A stretch of DNA of 64,000 nt from Trebonia kvetii (GTDB lineage: Bacteria; Actinomycetota; Actinomycetes; Streptosporangiales; Streptosporangiaceae), in the NCBI RefSeq assembly GCF_007827045.1, contig NZ_RPFW01000003.1, positions 620,001 through 684,000 of the forward strand, written 5' to 3'. Below the pieces are notes generated by a model. The model had not been told where the DNA came from. It saw only the letters and a program-made list of their open reading frames with translations, and did not search any database. Position numbers and translations under genes: made by a program. Of this stretch, positions 23,848 through 32,788 are shown in pieces. Within the stretch, counting starts at the first letter, position 1, and every line of letters starts with the position of its first letter.

Positions 23848-25833
23848 CTAATTCGCCGCACTCATTGCGCTCAGCTGAGCCGACGTCCGCTCGGCCCAGA
23901 AGGTGTGACCTGCCTTTTCATACAGCGCTATCGCGGAGCCGAACCGCTGCCGCGCCGCGGTCAGGTCACCGTCGGCGATCGCGGCGCTGGCTGCCGCCGA
24001 CTCGGCCATCGCGCTCCACGCGGAGCTGGCGAAGGAGGCCGCGAGCTGCGCCGCGACCTCAGCGAGCGCCTGCGCGCCCTCGACGTGACCGACAAGGGCG
24101 AAGGCCTGCGCGCCGACCGGGTTGAGCAGCGCGCTGCAGGTCGGGCAGTCGCCGTAGCGGGCCGCCGCGCTCTGGGTGGCGCGCACCGAGCGGATGACCA
24201 GTTCCGGCTCGCCCCGTTCCATGGCGGCGAGCGCCGCGGTGGCGTGCAGCCGCGCCCACGCGTGCCGCGCCATGGGTGTCACGGTGGCAATCGCGGACGC
24301 TCGCTTCAGGTACGCCGCGGCCTCGTCGTGCGCGCCCACGCAGGCCGCGAGTTCCGCGCGCCGCAGCCACGGCAGCGCCACGGAGCGGCTGCCGAGCGGC
24401 GCGTAGAGTTCGCAGCTGCGTTCCAGGCAGGCGGCCGCCTCGTCCCACCGGGCGCGCACCAGCAGCGACTCGCCGAGCAGGCACCAGGCGAACGCCTGGG
24501 CGGGCACGGCGTCCGCCCGCTCGGCGACGGCCAGCGTCTGACGCGCGTAGTCCTCGACGTCGTCGGCCAGTCCGTCCCCGTAGAGCTGGTACTGCCCGAG
24601 GCAGTGATTGAAGTCACAGAAGCGCGCGACACGAAGCCCGAGGCCCACCCCGGCCAGGCCCTCGATCTGCGCCTGCAGCCCCGGCCGCCAGGCCCCCTGG
24701 ACGTGGGCGATGAACGCGAGCGCCTCAAGCGCCGCCGCCACGTCGTCGGCGTCGCCCTCGGCGAGGGCGATCGCGTGCGCCTGCTCGGCGAGGCGGCGGG
24801 CAGCGACGAGATCCCCTCGTTCCCGGGCGAGGTTCGCCCGCAGGCAGGCGAGACGTCCCCTTTCCGCGGCGTCGGGCGACAGGCCCTCCGCGATTTCCAG
24901 GTGGGGTTCCGCCTCGTCCGCCATGTGCTGCATCAGCCAGGCGCCGGCCCGCTTGCGGTGGATCCGGCCGGTCACCTGCTCGGCAGCCGCGGTGGTGAGT
25001 GCCTGGCCGAACGCCTTCGCGGCGCCCGTCGGGTCGCCCGACTGCACGCGTAGATCGCCGACTCGCTCCCACAGGTCGCTGGTCAGCTCGGGCTCGGCGG
25101 TCTGGTCGCTGCTGATCTCCGCGAACTGGCGCTGGGTCGCGGGACTCGGCTCGACGCCCAGTTCGCCGGCGAGCGCCTCACGCAGCCGCGCGTACTGACG
25201 CCGCGCCTCGTCGCGACGGCCGGCGAGCGCGTACAGCCGCATCAGCCACGCGTGGTTCTCTTCCCCGAGCGGTTCCGCGGCTACCAGCCGCTGCACCGCA
25301 CGGGCGGCGCTGTTCAGCTCGGCCCGCGCCTCAAGCAGCCCGGCGAACTCCCCGACGAGCGCCAGCCAGTCGGCCTGCAGTTCCTCGCGCAGTGCTGCCG
25401 CCCAGTCTTCGTAGCGGTCCTCGGGCAGCAGGCCGTCCTTGTAGACGTCGATCGCGCGGCTGTAGGTGCCCGCGTTGCCTGTCCTGCGGGCCGCGCGCAC
25501 CAGCGACCAGTAGTCGTCGACATCGACCGTCAGTTCATCGGGCGGCAGGCAGACCAGGTCGCCTGCGGACACGATCAGTCCGGCGCCCTCGCCCCCGTCA
25601 AGGCTGCGCCTGGCCGAGTGCAGTGCCTTGCGCAGATTCGCCGCAGCCGCCTGCGGATCGAGTTCCGGCCACAGGGCATCCATCGCCTGCTCACGGCGAA
25701 GCCGATGCCCGGGAGCCAGCGCGAGCAGCTTGACAAGCGCGGCAGGCTTGCGCTGCGACCACGCCTTCGGCGCCACCACCCGGCCGTCAACCGTGACCCT
25801 GAACCCGCCAAACAAGTCAATACAAAGAGTCAC
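23848..25833 (-). CDS. SARP-like regulator: OmpR-type HTH, BTAD and TPR repeats
   Basis: The 661-aa protein begins at GTG 25833 with an OmpR/PhoB-type winged helix (LFGGFRVTVDGRVV, RKPAALVKLLALAPGHRL, RREQAMDALWPELDPQAAA). It continues with a bacterial transcriptional activation domain at ~100-245 (VDVDDYWSLVRAARR, then EPLGEENHAWLMRLYALAGR) and a long C-terminal region of TPR-like helical pairs from ~250 on. There is no NB-ARC/ATPase. Proteins of this build activate secondary metabolism or stress genes, but no biosynthetic cluster is nearby. It stands alone in its direction. Confidence 0.9.
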   Translation of the reverse strand: MTLCIDLFGGFRVTVDGRVVAPKAWSQRKPAALVKLLALAPGHRLRREQAMDALWPELDPQAAAANLRKALHSARRSLDGGEGAGLIVSAGDLVCLPPDELTVDVDDYWSLVRAARRTGNAGTYSRAIDVYKDGLLPEDRYEDWAAALREELQADWLALVGEFAGLLEARAELNSAARAVQRLVAAEPLGEENHAWLMRLYALAGRRDEARRQYARLREALAGELGVEPSPATQRQFAEISSDQTAEPELTSDLWERVGDLRVQSGDPTGAAKAFGQALTTAAAEQVTGRIHRKRAGAWLMQHMADEAEPHLEIAEGLSPDAAERGRLACLRANLARERGDLVAARRLAEQAHAIALAEGDADDVAAALEALAFIAHVQGAWRPGLQAQIEGLAGVGLGLRVARFCDFNHCLGQYQLYGDGLADDVEDYARQTLAVAERADAVPAQAFAWCLLGESLLVRARWDEAAACLERSCELYAPLGSRSVALPWLRRAELAACVGAHDEAAAYLKRASAIATVTPMARHAWARLHATAALAAMERGEPELVIRSVRATQSAAARYGDCPTCSALLNPVGAQAFALVGHVEGAQALAEVAAQLAASFASSAWSAMAESAAASAAIADGDLTAARQRFGSAIALYEKAGHTFWAERTSAQLSAMSAAN

Positions 25834-25972
25834 TCAGCCGCCCCGCGAAGTCCCCGTCAGCTCCAAGCGCAAGCTATCACGGGCGGCTACGAAAGGGATC
25901 TTGCCGCCCGCCCGCGGGGCAAAAGACAAAACACCGCGAACCCGCTGCCTGTTCACGGTGTCATCAAACGGG

Positions 25973-26044
25973 TGCCCCCAGAAGGATTCGAACCTTCGCA
26001 CCTGGCTCCGGAGGCCAGTGCTCTATCCCCTGAGCTATGGGGGC
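25973..26044 (-). tRNA. tRNA-Arg, anticodon CCG
   Basis: The minus strand folds into a full 72-nt cloverleaf. It has a 7-bp acceptor stem GCCCCCA/TGGGGGC, a D arm GCTCAGGGGATAGAGC, an anticodon stem CTGGC/GCCAG with loop CTCCGGA (anticodon CCG, reading CGG), a 4-nt variable loop, and a T arm GAAGG-TTCGAAT-CCTTC. The discriminator base is A and CCA is not encoded, as usual in actinomycetes. Confidence 0.97.
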
Positions 26045-26175
26045 TCAGCAACGGAGCAAGGCTACCAGTCCGCGGCGGCTCTTGTGACAAGCGCACGCGG
26101 CCAGGCCCGGGTAACCCATCGCCGGAGGGGAGCTGGCTTAGCAACATACGCCGAAAGGCGGTAGCCTCACCGAGT

Positions 26176-26562
26176 GTGACGCAAGGTTTGGGCCGTGTAC
26201 TCGTCGTGGATGACGATGAGGTGATCCGGCAGCTTATCGCGGTGAACCTCACGCTTGAGGGGTTCGACGTGGCGACCGCTGTCGACGGCCAGGACTGCCT
26301 CGACAAGGTTCGGGCCATCCAGCCGGACGTGATCACCCTCGACGTGATGATGCCGCGCCTCGACGGCTGGGAGACCGCGGTACAGCTCCGCAAGATGCCG
26401 GAGGCCGCGCACATCAAGGTCGTGCTGATTACGGCGCGCGCCCAGGAGGACGACATCGCCAGGGGGGCCAACGTCGGTGCCGACGCCTACCTGACCAAGC
26501 CCTTCGACCCGGGCGAGATGATCCGGGTCGTCCGCGAGCTGGCCGGCGTCAAACCCGCCTAA
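26176..26562 (+). CDS. Stand-alone response regulator receiver protein
   Basis: The 128-aa protein is only a CheY-like receiver: acidic pair VVDDDE, phospho-acceptor Asp in ITLDVMMPRLDGWE, conserved Thr in VVLITARAQ and Lys in YLTKPFDPGEM. There is no output domain and no adjacent kinase, so it probably works by protein contacts or as a phosphorelay element. GTG 26176 has no ribosome site but TAGCCT at 26162-26167 lies 8 nt upstream, with TTAGCA 18 bp before it, which points to a leaderless mRNA. Confidence 0.93.
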   Translation: MTQGLGRVLVVDDDEVIRQLIAVNLTLEGFDVATAVDGQDCLDKVRAIQPDVITLDVMMPRLDGWETAVQLRKMPEAAHIKVVLITARAQEDDIARGANVGADAYLTKPFDPGEMIRVVRELAGVKPA

Positions 26563-26638
26563 CCGCGTCGGGAGCGCAACCGTTCCGCCGCGCCGTCGTC
26601 TTAGCAGACGTAGGGTCCGCCCACGGATTGCGGAAGAG

Positions 26639-27772
26639 ATGACGGCCATGAAGCGCCTGCTGTCCCGGATCTGCGTAATCGCCGCGATCACCGGAATCAC
26701 CGTCGCCGCCCTGGCCATCGTCGCGGGCACGCCAGGCCACGCAAGCTCGCCACAGAAGGCCAGCTCTCCAGCGGTGCACAAGCCCGCCTGGCATTTCATC
26801 TTCGCCATACCGAACGGCAACGCCACCACCCACTTCAACGCCTTCACCGCGGTCGTCGCCACGGGGAAGACCGCGGGCTGGGCGTTTATGGAGAACGCGC
26901 CCTACGCCTACGAGCGCACCGGACCCAGGACCTGGAAGAAGGTCCCGTTCCCCGGCAAGAACGGCAACGTCGCGCTCGCGGCGGTCGCGTCGGACGGCAG
27001 GGGCGCGGTATGGGCCGGCTACTTCACCGCCAGCGGCACGCAGCTCGACCGGTGGACTGGGACGAAATGGGAAGTGGCCAGGACCTTCCCCGGTTACCTC
27101 AGCGGCCTGACGGTCCTCGCCAGTGACGACGTGTGGGTATTCGGCGGTACCGGGCAGCAGCAAAGCCACGGCGTGTTCCACTACAACGGCCGCACCTGGA
27201 CCGAGGTGGCAAGCACCCCGCAGGGCGGCGCCGCACTGAGCGACACGAACGTCTGGGCGTACAGCGGCCAGCTGATCGACCACTTCAACGGCAAGCGGTG
27301 GACGTCGGTGAACGTAGCGAAGCTCCTCCCGCCAAGGAACAGGCAGGCACTGGCAGGCGTCAAGCCGTTCCTGACCGGCATCAGGGCGCTGTCCGCCGCC
27401 GACGTCTACGCGACGGGCGAGGGCACCGATCCCCCGCACGGCGGCCCGCTGGTCTTGCTGCACTTCAACGGCCATGCCTGGAGCCGGGTCTTGCTCGCGA
27501 AAAACAACACAAGCCCCAGTGGGCAGCGCATCGTCCCGGACGGCAAAGGCGGCCTGTGGATCCCGGGCGGTGACGGTGCGCAAAACCCGGCTTTGCTGCA
27601 CTACTCGAACGGCAAGCTGACCACGGTGACCCTCCCGGCCGAAGCCACCTGGGTGCCCACCATCGCCGACTCCCTCGCCCGCATCCCCGGCACCAGCGAA
27701 ATGCTGGCGGGCGGCGTCCAGTACACAGACGGCAACAACAAGACGAACTCGGTGATTCTCCAGTACTCCTAA
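26639..27772 (+). CDS. Secreted beta-propeller-like protein
   Basis: The 377-aa product has a signal peptide (ICVIAAITGITVAALAIVAG, cleavage near GHASS) and a mature part of repeated strands with the pattern DVWVFGG...VFHYNGRTWTEV, NVWAYSG...HFNGKRWTSV and DVYATGE...HFNGHAWSRV. These recurring Asp-Val-Trp and Gly-x-x-Trp units suggest a six- or seven-bladed propeller. Such proteins are common in actinomycetes and have no assigned function. The start is either ATG 26639 or ATG 26648; the latter is better spaced from GGAAGAG. Confidence 0.82.
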   Translation: MTAMKRLLSRICVIAAITGITVAALAIVAGTPGHASSPQKASSPAVHKPAWHFIFAIPNGNATTHFNAFTAVVATGKTAGWAFMENAPYAYERTGPRTWKKVPFPGKNGNVALAAVASDGRGAVWAGYFTASGTQLDRWTGTKWEVARTFPGYLSGLTVLASDDVWVFGGTGQQQSHGVFHYNGRTWTEVASTPQGGAALSDTNVWAYSGQLIDHFNGKRWTSVNVAKLLPPRNRQALAGVKPFLTGIRALSAADVYATGEGTDPPHGGPLVLLHFNGHAWSRVLLAKNNTSPSGQRIVPDGKGGLWIPGGDGAQNPALLHYSNGKLTTVTLPAEATWVPTIADSLARIPGTSEMLAGGVQYTDGNNKTNSVILQYS

Positions 27773-27798
27773 CGGGAAGCGGCCCCTAGCCTGGGTGC

Positions 27799-28869
27799 GT
27801 GATCACCAGCGACCTGCGCCGGGCGCTGGCAGGCGCGGTCGCCGCGGCCGGCCTCCCGCCGGGAGCCGATCCTGGCCTGCGCCCGGTCGGCGGACCCGGT
27901 CGGCCAGGCCGGTACGCGGCGAGCGTCGCGCTGTCACTCGGCCCCGACCCCCGCGCGATCGCGCGCGCCCTGGCGGAAACGCTCGCCGTCGAGCCCTGGA
28001 TCGAGAAGGCCGAGGTCACCGGCCCCGGCTACCTGACGATCACCGTCACAACGGAGGCGCTGGCCGGCCTCGCCGACCGCATCACCCGCGCCGGCCCCGC
28101 GTGCGCGACGAGCGAGGCGCTGGCCGGCCGGACCGTCGCCGCCCCGCCGCAAGGCGACCCGCTGGCCGCCGCCAGCTGGGAAAAGGCAAGGGCCGCACTA
28201 GCCGCGCAACTGACCGCCCGTCTCGCCGCCGCGGCGGGCGCGACGGTCACGGACTCCACTGACCCCGAACGGTTGCGTGTTCCACCCCCCGCGCGCAGCG
28301 ACTCGGAACCGGGCGAAGCCCGCACCCGTTCGGACGATTCCCGGCAGGTACCCGGCGCGGACCCGCGGCGGCAGGAGACCCCGGCCACCGCCGTCTCGTT
28401 CGCGGGCCGCGACGCCGTCCTGTTTACGCTGGCCAGAGCCATCCCTGGCCGCCCGTTGGCGGTCGGGGAGCCGATAATCGCGAGGCATGTCCCCGGCAAT
28501 CCCGCCTATGCTGTGAGGTATGCGCACGCCCGAGCCGCGTCCGGGGTGCGCTGGGGAGAGATTGCCGCCCTGCGGTGCCTGCCCGCTGACCCAGCGGAGC
28601 TTGCGCTGCTTGACGTGCTGTCGTGGCTACCGGAACGGGTCGCCACCGCCGCGCGCCGCGACCGGCCCGACGAGTTCGCCCGCTACCTGGAGGATCTGGC
28701 CAGCGTCACCATCGACGTCCTGACTACCCCGCGCAACCCCGGCTGTGCCGCAGACCCGGGGCGAGCGCCGGCTCCGGGAAGTGACAGACTTTCCCTGGCC
28801 AGCGCGGCGCGGACAGGTCTTGCCGCAGGACTTGGCCTGCTTGGAGTGAGCGCGCCTGACCGCCTATGA
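27799..28869 (+). CDS. ArgRS-like protein with DALR domain but no catalytic core
   Basis: The 356-aa product has an N-terminal region like the additional domain of arginyl-tRNA synthetase (VEPWIEKAEVTGPGYLTITV) and a C-terminal DALR anticodon-binding helix bundle (NPAYAVRYAHARAAS, RYLEDLASVTIDVL). The intervening Rossmann core with HIGH and KMSKS is replaced by ~100 residues of Ala/Pro/Arg-rich sequence. It cannot aminoacylate but might bind tRNA. GTG 27799 lies 7 nt after TAGCCT and looks leaderless. It is directly upstream of lysA, an arrangement also seen in other actinomycetes. Confidence 0.83.
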   Translation: MITSDLRRALAGAVAAAGLPPGADPGLRPVGGPGRPGRYAASVALSLGPDPRAIARALAETLAVEPWIEKAEVTGPGYLTITVTTEALAGLADRITRAGPACATSEALAGRTVAAPPQGDPLAAASWEKARAALAAQLTARLAAAAGATVTDSTDPERLRVPPPARSDSEPGEARTRSDDSRQVPGADPRRQETPATAVSFAGRDAVLFTLARAIPGRPLAVGEPIIARHVPGNPAYAVRYAHARAASGVRWGEIAALRCLPADPAELALLDVLSWLPERVATAARRDRPDEFARYLEDLASVTIDVLTTPRNPGCAADPGRAPAPGSDRLSLASAARTGLAAGLGLLGVSAPDRL

Positions 28870-28933
28870 AGTGATGTCCCCCCGGACCGTGACCGGAGGG
28901 TTACGGGGGCTGGTCCCCCGGAAGGAGACAGCT

Positions 28934-30322
28934 GTGAGCCGTGTCGCCCACCCGGCTGGCCCTCGGCATGCGGACGTGCTGCCCGCCGACTATCCGCCGG
29001 TGCCTCCCGAGGACCTGAACGCGCTGCACCCGGCGATCTGGCCGCGCGGCGCGCACCGGTCAGGCGGCGCGCTCACGCTCGGCGGCATCGACGTCCGCGA
29101 CCTGGCGGCCGAGTTCGGCACGCCGGCGATGATCATGGACGAGGCGGACGTGCGCAGCCGGGCGCGCGAGTACGTCGACGCGTTCGGCGAGGACGGGCAG
29201 GTCTATTACGCGTCCAAGGCCTTCTGCTCGCGTGCCGTGCTTCGCTGGGTCGCGGAAGAGGGTCTCGGCGTCGACGTCTGCACCGGCGGCGAGCTCGCGG
29301 TCGCCCTGTCGGCCGGGATCGACCCGTCGCTGATCACGCTGCACGGCAACAACAAGCTCGCCGCCGAGCTCGAGCAGGCGGTGGCCGCCCGCGTCGGGCA
29401 CATCGTGGTCGACTCGTTCGAGGAGATCGCCAGGCTCGGCTACCACGCGGAGGCGGCTGGCACGCGGCCGCGGGTGCTCGTCCGGGTGACGACCGGGGTC
29501 GAGGCGCACACCCACGAGTTCATGGCTACCGCGCACGACGACCAGAAGTTCGGCTTCTCGCTCGCCTCCGGCGCCGCCGACGAGGCGGTCCGCCGTGTGC
29601 TCGGGCTGCCGCAGCTGGAGTTCGCCGGGCTGCACTCGCACATCGGCTCGCAGATCTTCGACACCGGCGGCTTCGAGGTGGCGGCCCACCGGGTGCTCGA
29701 GCTCGCCGCGCGCATCCATGCCGAGCACGGCGTGCACGTCGCGGAGCTCGACCTGGGCGGCGGGTTCGGCATCGCGTACGTGCCCGACGACGACGCGCCC
29801 GAGATCAAGACGCTCGCGTCCGGCCTGCGGTCCATTGTGGCGTCGCAGTGCCTGGCGTTCGGCATACCGCAGCCCAGGCTGACGATCGAGCCGGGCCGCG
29901 GCATCGTCGGCCCGTCCACGGTGACCCTCTACGAGGTCGGCACGATCAAGGACGTCGACGGGATCAGGACCTACGTCAGCGTCGACGGCGGGATGAGCGA
30001 CAACGTGCGCACCGCGCTGTACGACGCCTCCTACACCTGCGTGCTCGCGTCGCGCGCCTCGTCGGCGCCGCCGATGCTGACCCGGGTGGTCGGCCGGCAC
30101 TGCGAGAGCGGCGACATCGTTGTCAGGCACTGCTACCTGCCGTCCGACCTCGGGCCTGGCGACCTGCTGGCCGTCGCGGCGACCGGGGCGTACTGCCGGT
30201 CGCTCGCCTCGAACTACAACCATCTCCCGCGCCCCGGCGTGGTGGCGGTGCGGGACGGTGCGGCCCGCGAGATCGTCCGCCGCGAAACGCTTGATGACCT
30301 GCTGCGATTGGACGTCGGATGA
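28934..30322 (+). CDS. lysA: Diaminopimelate decarboxylase
   Basis: This 462-aa fold type III PLP enzyme converts meso-diaminopimelate to L-lysine. The PLP lysine is in VYYASKAFCSRAV near residue 93, the glycine loop is DLGGGFGIAY, and the phosphate-binding and catalytic parts are EPGRGIVGP and GRHCESGDI, the latter with the active-site Cys. DVCTGGELAVAL and HSHIGSQIFD are family signatures. GTG 28934 follows GGAAGGAGA; the frame is open upstream to 28871 through a G/C hairpin with no site. It overlaps hom by 4 bp, so lysine and threonine branches from aspartate are co-expressed. Confidence 0.96.
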   Translation: MSRVAHPAGPRHADVLPADYPPVPPEDLNALHPAIWPRGAHRSGGALTLGGIDVRDLAAEFGTPAMIMDEADVRSRAREYVDAFGEDGQVYYASKAFCSRAVLRWVAEEGLGVDVCTGGELAVALSAGIDPSLITLHGNNKLAAELEQAVAARVGHIVVDSFEEIARLGYHAEAAGTRPRVLVRVTTGVEAHTHEFMATAHDDQKFGFSLASGAADEAVRRVLGLPQLEFAGLHSHIGSQIFDTGGFEVAAHRVLELAARIHAEHGVHVAELDLGGGFGIAYVPDDDAPEIKTLASGLRSIVASQCLAFGIPQPRLTIEPGRGIVGPSTVTLYEVGTIKDVDGIRTYVSVDGGMSDNVRTALYDASYTCVLASRASSAPPMLTRVVGRHCESGDIVVRHCYLPSDLGPGDLLAVAATGAYCRSLASNYNHLPRPGVVAVRDGAAREIVRRETLDDLLRLDVG

Positions 30323-31632
30323 GCGTAGTTGAAGACAAACCTGGCAAGGTCCTGCGAGTAGCGCTGCTCGGCTGCGGCGTCGTCGGCACCCAGGTCGCGC
30401 GGCTGCTCGCCGAGCAGGCCGATGACCTGGCGGTGCGCACCGGCGCGCGGCTTGAGCTGGCAGGCATCGCCGTGCGCAGGCTCGCGCACGCGCGGCCAGG
30501 CGTCGACCAGGCGCTGCTCACCACCGACGCGATGGCCCTGGCCACCAGGCCCGACGTGGACGTCGTCATCGAGGTGATCGGCGGCATCGAGCCCGCCCGT
30601 TCGCTGATCCTGGCCGCGATGGAGCACGGCAAGTCCGTGGTCACCGCCAACAAGGCGCTGCTCGCCGAGCACGGCGAGCAGGTCCACGCGGCGTCGCGTG
30701 CCTTCGGCGCCGACCTTTACTACGAGGCCGCGGTGGCGGGCGCCATCCCGATCCTCCGCCCGATGCGCGAGTCGCTGGCCGGCGACACGGTGCACCGGGT
30801 GCTCGGCATCGTCAACGGGACCACCAACTTCATCCTCGACCGGATGGACGGCTCGGGCGCGGACTTCGGCGACTCCCTCGAGGAGGCGCAGGCGCTCGGC
30901 TATGCGGAGGCCGACCCGACCGCCGACGTGGAGGCGTTCGACGCCGCCGCGAAGGCCGCGATCCTGGCCGGCCTCGCGTTCCACACCCGGGTTACCGCTG
31001 CCGACGTCTACCGCGAGGGCATCACCGAGGTGACCGCGGCCGACATCGCCTCGGCGAAGACACTCGGCCGGACCGTCAAGCTGCTGGCGATCTGCGAGCG
31101 GTCCGGTGACGGCGTCGCGGTGCGCGTCCACCCGGCGATGATCCCGCGGTCGCACCCGCTCGCCGCGGTCGGCGGCGCGTACAACGCGGTGTTCGTCGAG
31201 GCGCAGTCGGCGGGACGGCTGATGTTCTACGGCGCGGGCGCCGGCGGCACGCCTACCGCGGCCGCGGTGCTCGGCGACGTGGTGGCGGTCGCGCGCAACC
31301 GCCTGGCCGGCACCAGGGGACCAGAGCTTTCCACCTACGCGGAGCTGCCAGTGCGGCCCATGGGCGATACGCTGACCAGGTATCACGTCTCCCTAGACGT
31401 AGCGGACAAGCCGGGCGTGCTCGCCCCGGTCGCGGAGGCCTTCGCCAGCCACGGCGTCTCCATCCAGGCGGTGCGGCAGACGAGCAGGGGCGACGACGCG
31501 CTGCTCATCATCGTCACGCACGAGGCGCGCGACGCGGACCTCGCGGCGACCATCGCCGAACTCCAGGCGCTGCCGGTCGTCCGGGCGGTGGCGAGCGTGA
31601 TGCGGGTCGAAGGAGAGGAAGACCAGTCATGA
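30319..31632 (+). CDS. hom: Homoserine dehydrogenase with ACT domain
   Basis: The 437-aa enzyme reduces aspartate semialdehyde to homoserine. The NAD(P) loop LGCGVVGTQVA is at residues 14-24, followed by TANKALLAEHG, the family signature region with NGTTNFILDRMDGSG and the catalytic Asp/Lys in AEADPTADVEAFDAAAKAAI. A C-terminal ACT domain from about residue 350 (YHVSLDVADKPGVLAPVA) is the likely site of threonine feedback. ATG 30319 overlaps the lysA stop by 4 bp and the stop overlaps thrC by 4 bp. Confidence 0.97.
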   Translation: MSVVEDKPGKVLRVALLGCGVVGTQVARLLAEQADDLAVRTGARLELAGIAVRRLAHARPGVDQALLTTDAMALATRPDVDVVIEVIGGIEPARSLILAAMEHGKSVVTANKALLAEHGEQVHAASRAFGADLYYEAAVAGAIPILRPMRESLAGDTVHRVLGIVNGTTNFILDRMDGSGADFGDSLEEAQALGYAEADPTADVEAFDAAAKAAILAGLAFHTRVTAADVYREGITEVTAADIASAKTLGRTVKLLAICERSGDGVAVRVHPAMIPRSHPLAAVGGAYNAVFVEAQSAGRLMFYGAGAGGTPTAAAVLGDVVAVARNRLAGTRGPELSTYAELPVRPMGDTLTRYHVSLDVADKPGVLAPVAEAFASHGVSIQAVRQTSRGDDALLIIVTHEARDADLAATIAELQALPVVRAVASVMRVEGEEDQS

Positions 31633-32714
31633 ACACCGCTGCCGTCACGACCGGGGCGCGCGCGCCGTGGCGCGGCATCATCACCGAGTACACCGACCGG
31701 CTCCCGATCACCGCGGGCATGACCCCGGTCACGCTCCAGGAGGGCGGCACGCCGCTGGTGCCCGCGCCGGTGCTGTCCGCGCGCACCGGCTGCGACGTGT
31801 ACCTGAAGGTGGAGGGCCTCAACCCGACCGGCTCGTTCAAGGACCGCGGCATGACGACCGCGATCACCGTGGCCGCCGCGCAGGGCGCGCAGGCCGTCAT
31901 CTGTGCCTCGACGGGCAATACCTCCGCGTCCGCCGCGGCCTACGCGGCGCGGGCCGGCCTGACCTGCGCGGTGCTGGTGCCTAAGGGCAAGATCGCGATA
32001 GGCAAGCTGGCGCAGGCGCTAGTGCACGGCGCCAAGCTGTTGCAGGTGGACGGCTCCTTCGACGACTGCCTCGAGCTTGCCCGCAAGCTATCCGTCGACT
32101 ACCCGGTGGCGCTGGTCAACTCGGTCAACCCGGACCGCATCCAGGGCCAGAAGACCGCCGCGTTCGAGATCGTCGACGCGCTCGGCGACGCGCCGGACAT
32201 CCACTGCCTGCCCGTCGGCAACGCGGGCAACATCACCGCCTACTGGATGGGTTACCAGGAGTACTTCGGCCTCGGCCTGGCCACGAGGAAGCCCCGGATG
32301 TTCGGCTTCCAGGCCTCGGGGGCCGCGCCGATCGTGGACCGCGCGCCGGTGGCGCATCCGCAGACGATCGCGACCGCGATCAGGATCGGCAACCCGGCCT
32401 CGTGGACCCTGGCGGAGCAGGCGAGGGACGAATCGGGCGGCCTCATCGACAAGGTCACCGACAGGGAGATCCTCGCGGCCTACCGGACGATCGCCCGCGA
32501 CGAGGCGGTGTTCGGCGAGCTCGGCTCGTCCGCCAGCGTGGCGGGCCTGCTCGCGGCGGCGGCGGACGGGCGGATACCCGCGGGCTCGCGGGTGGTCTGC
32601 ACGATCACCGGCAACGGCCTCAAGGACCCGGACTGGGCCCTGTCCGGCGCCCCCGCCCCCACGACGGTCCCCGTCGACGCCGAGTCGGCGGCGGCCGCGC
32701 TCGGCCTCGCGTGA
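31629..32714 (+). CDS. thrC: Threonine synthase
   Basis: The 361-aa fold type II PLP enzyme converts O-phosphohomoserine to threonine. NPTGSFKDRGMT near residue 70 carries the PLP lysine, STGNTSASAAAYAARAG binds substrate phosphate, and LPVGNAGNITAYWMGYQEY is the PLP phosphate loop. The length fits the short class typical of actinomycetes. The start ATG 31629 overlaps the hom stop by 4 bp, so it is translationally coupled. thrB follows after 74 bp containing a short direct repeat of CGTGATGGGGC. Confidence 0.97.
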   Translation: MNTAAVTTGARAPWRGIITEYTDRLPITAGMTPVTLQEGGTPLVPAPVLSARTGCDVYLKVEGLNPTGSFKDRGMTTAITVAAAQGAQAVICASTGNTSASAAAYAARAGLTCAVLVPKGKIAIGKLAQALVHGAKLLQVDGSFDDCLELARKLSVDYPVALVNSVNPDRIQGQKTAAFEIVDALGDAPDIHCLPVGNAGNITAYWMGYQEYFGLGLATRKPRMFGFQASGAAPIVDRAPVAHPQTIATAIRIGNPASWTLAEQARDESGGLIDKVTDREILAAYRTIARDEAVFGELGSSASVAGLLAAAADGRIPAGSRVVCTITGNGLKDPDWALSGAPAPTTVPVDAESAAAALGLA

Positions 32715-32788
32715 TGGGGCCCTGCGTGATGGGGCACTGCGTGTGCCGGCCTGGGCTCGTGCTGCCCCGTGCAATGGAAGCAGCCTGA

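Noticed and set aside
23848..25833. Secondary-metabolite cluster around the SARP-like regulator
   Set aside because: No PKS, NRPS, terpene or RiPP genes lie within the window near it.
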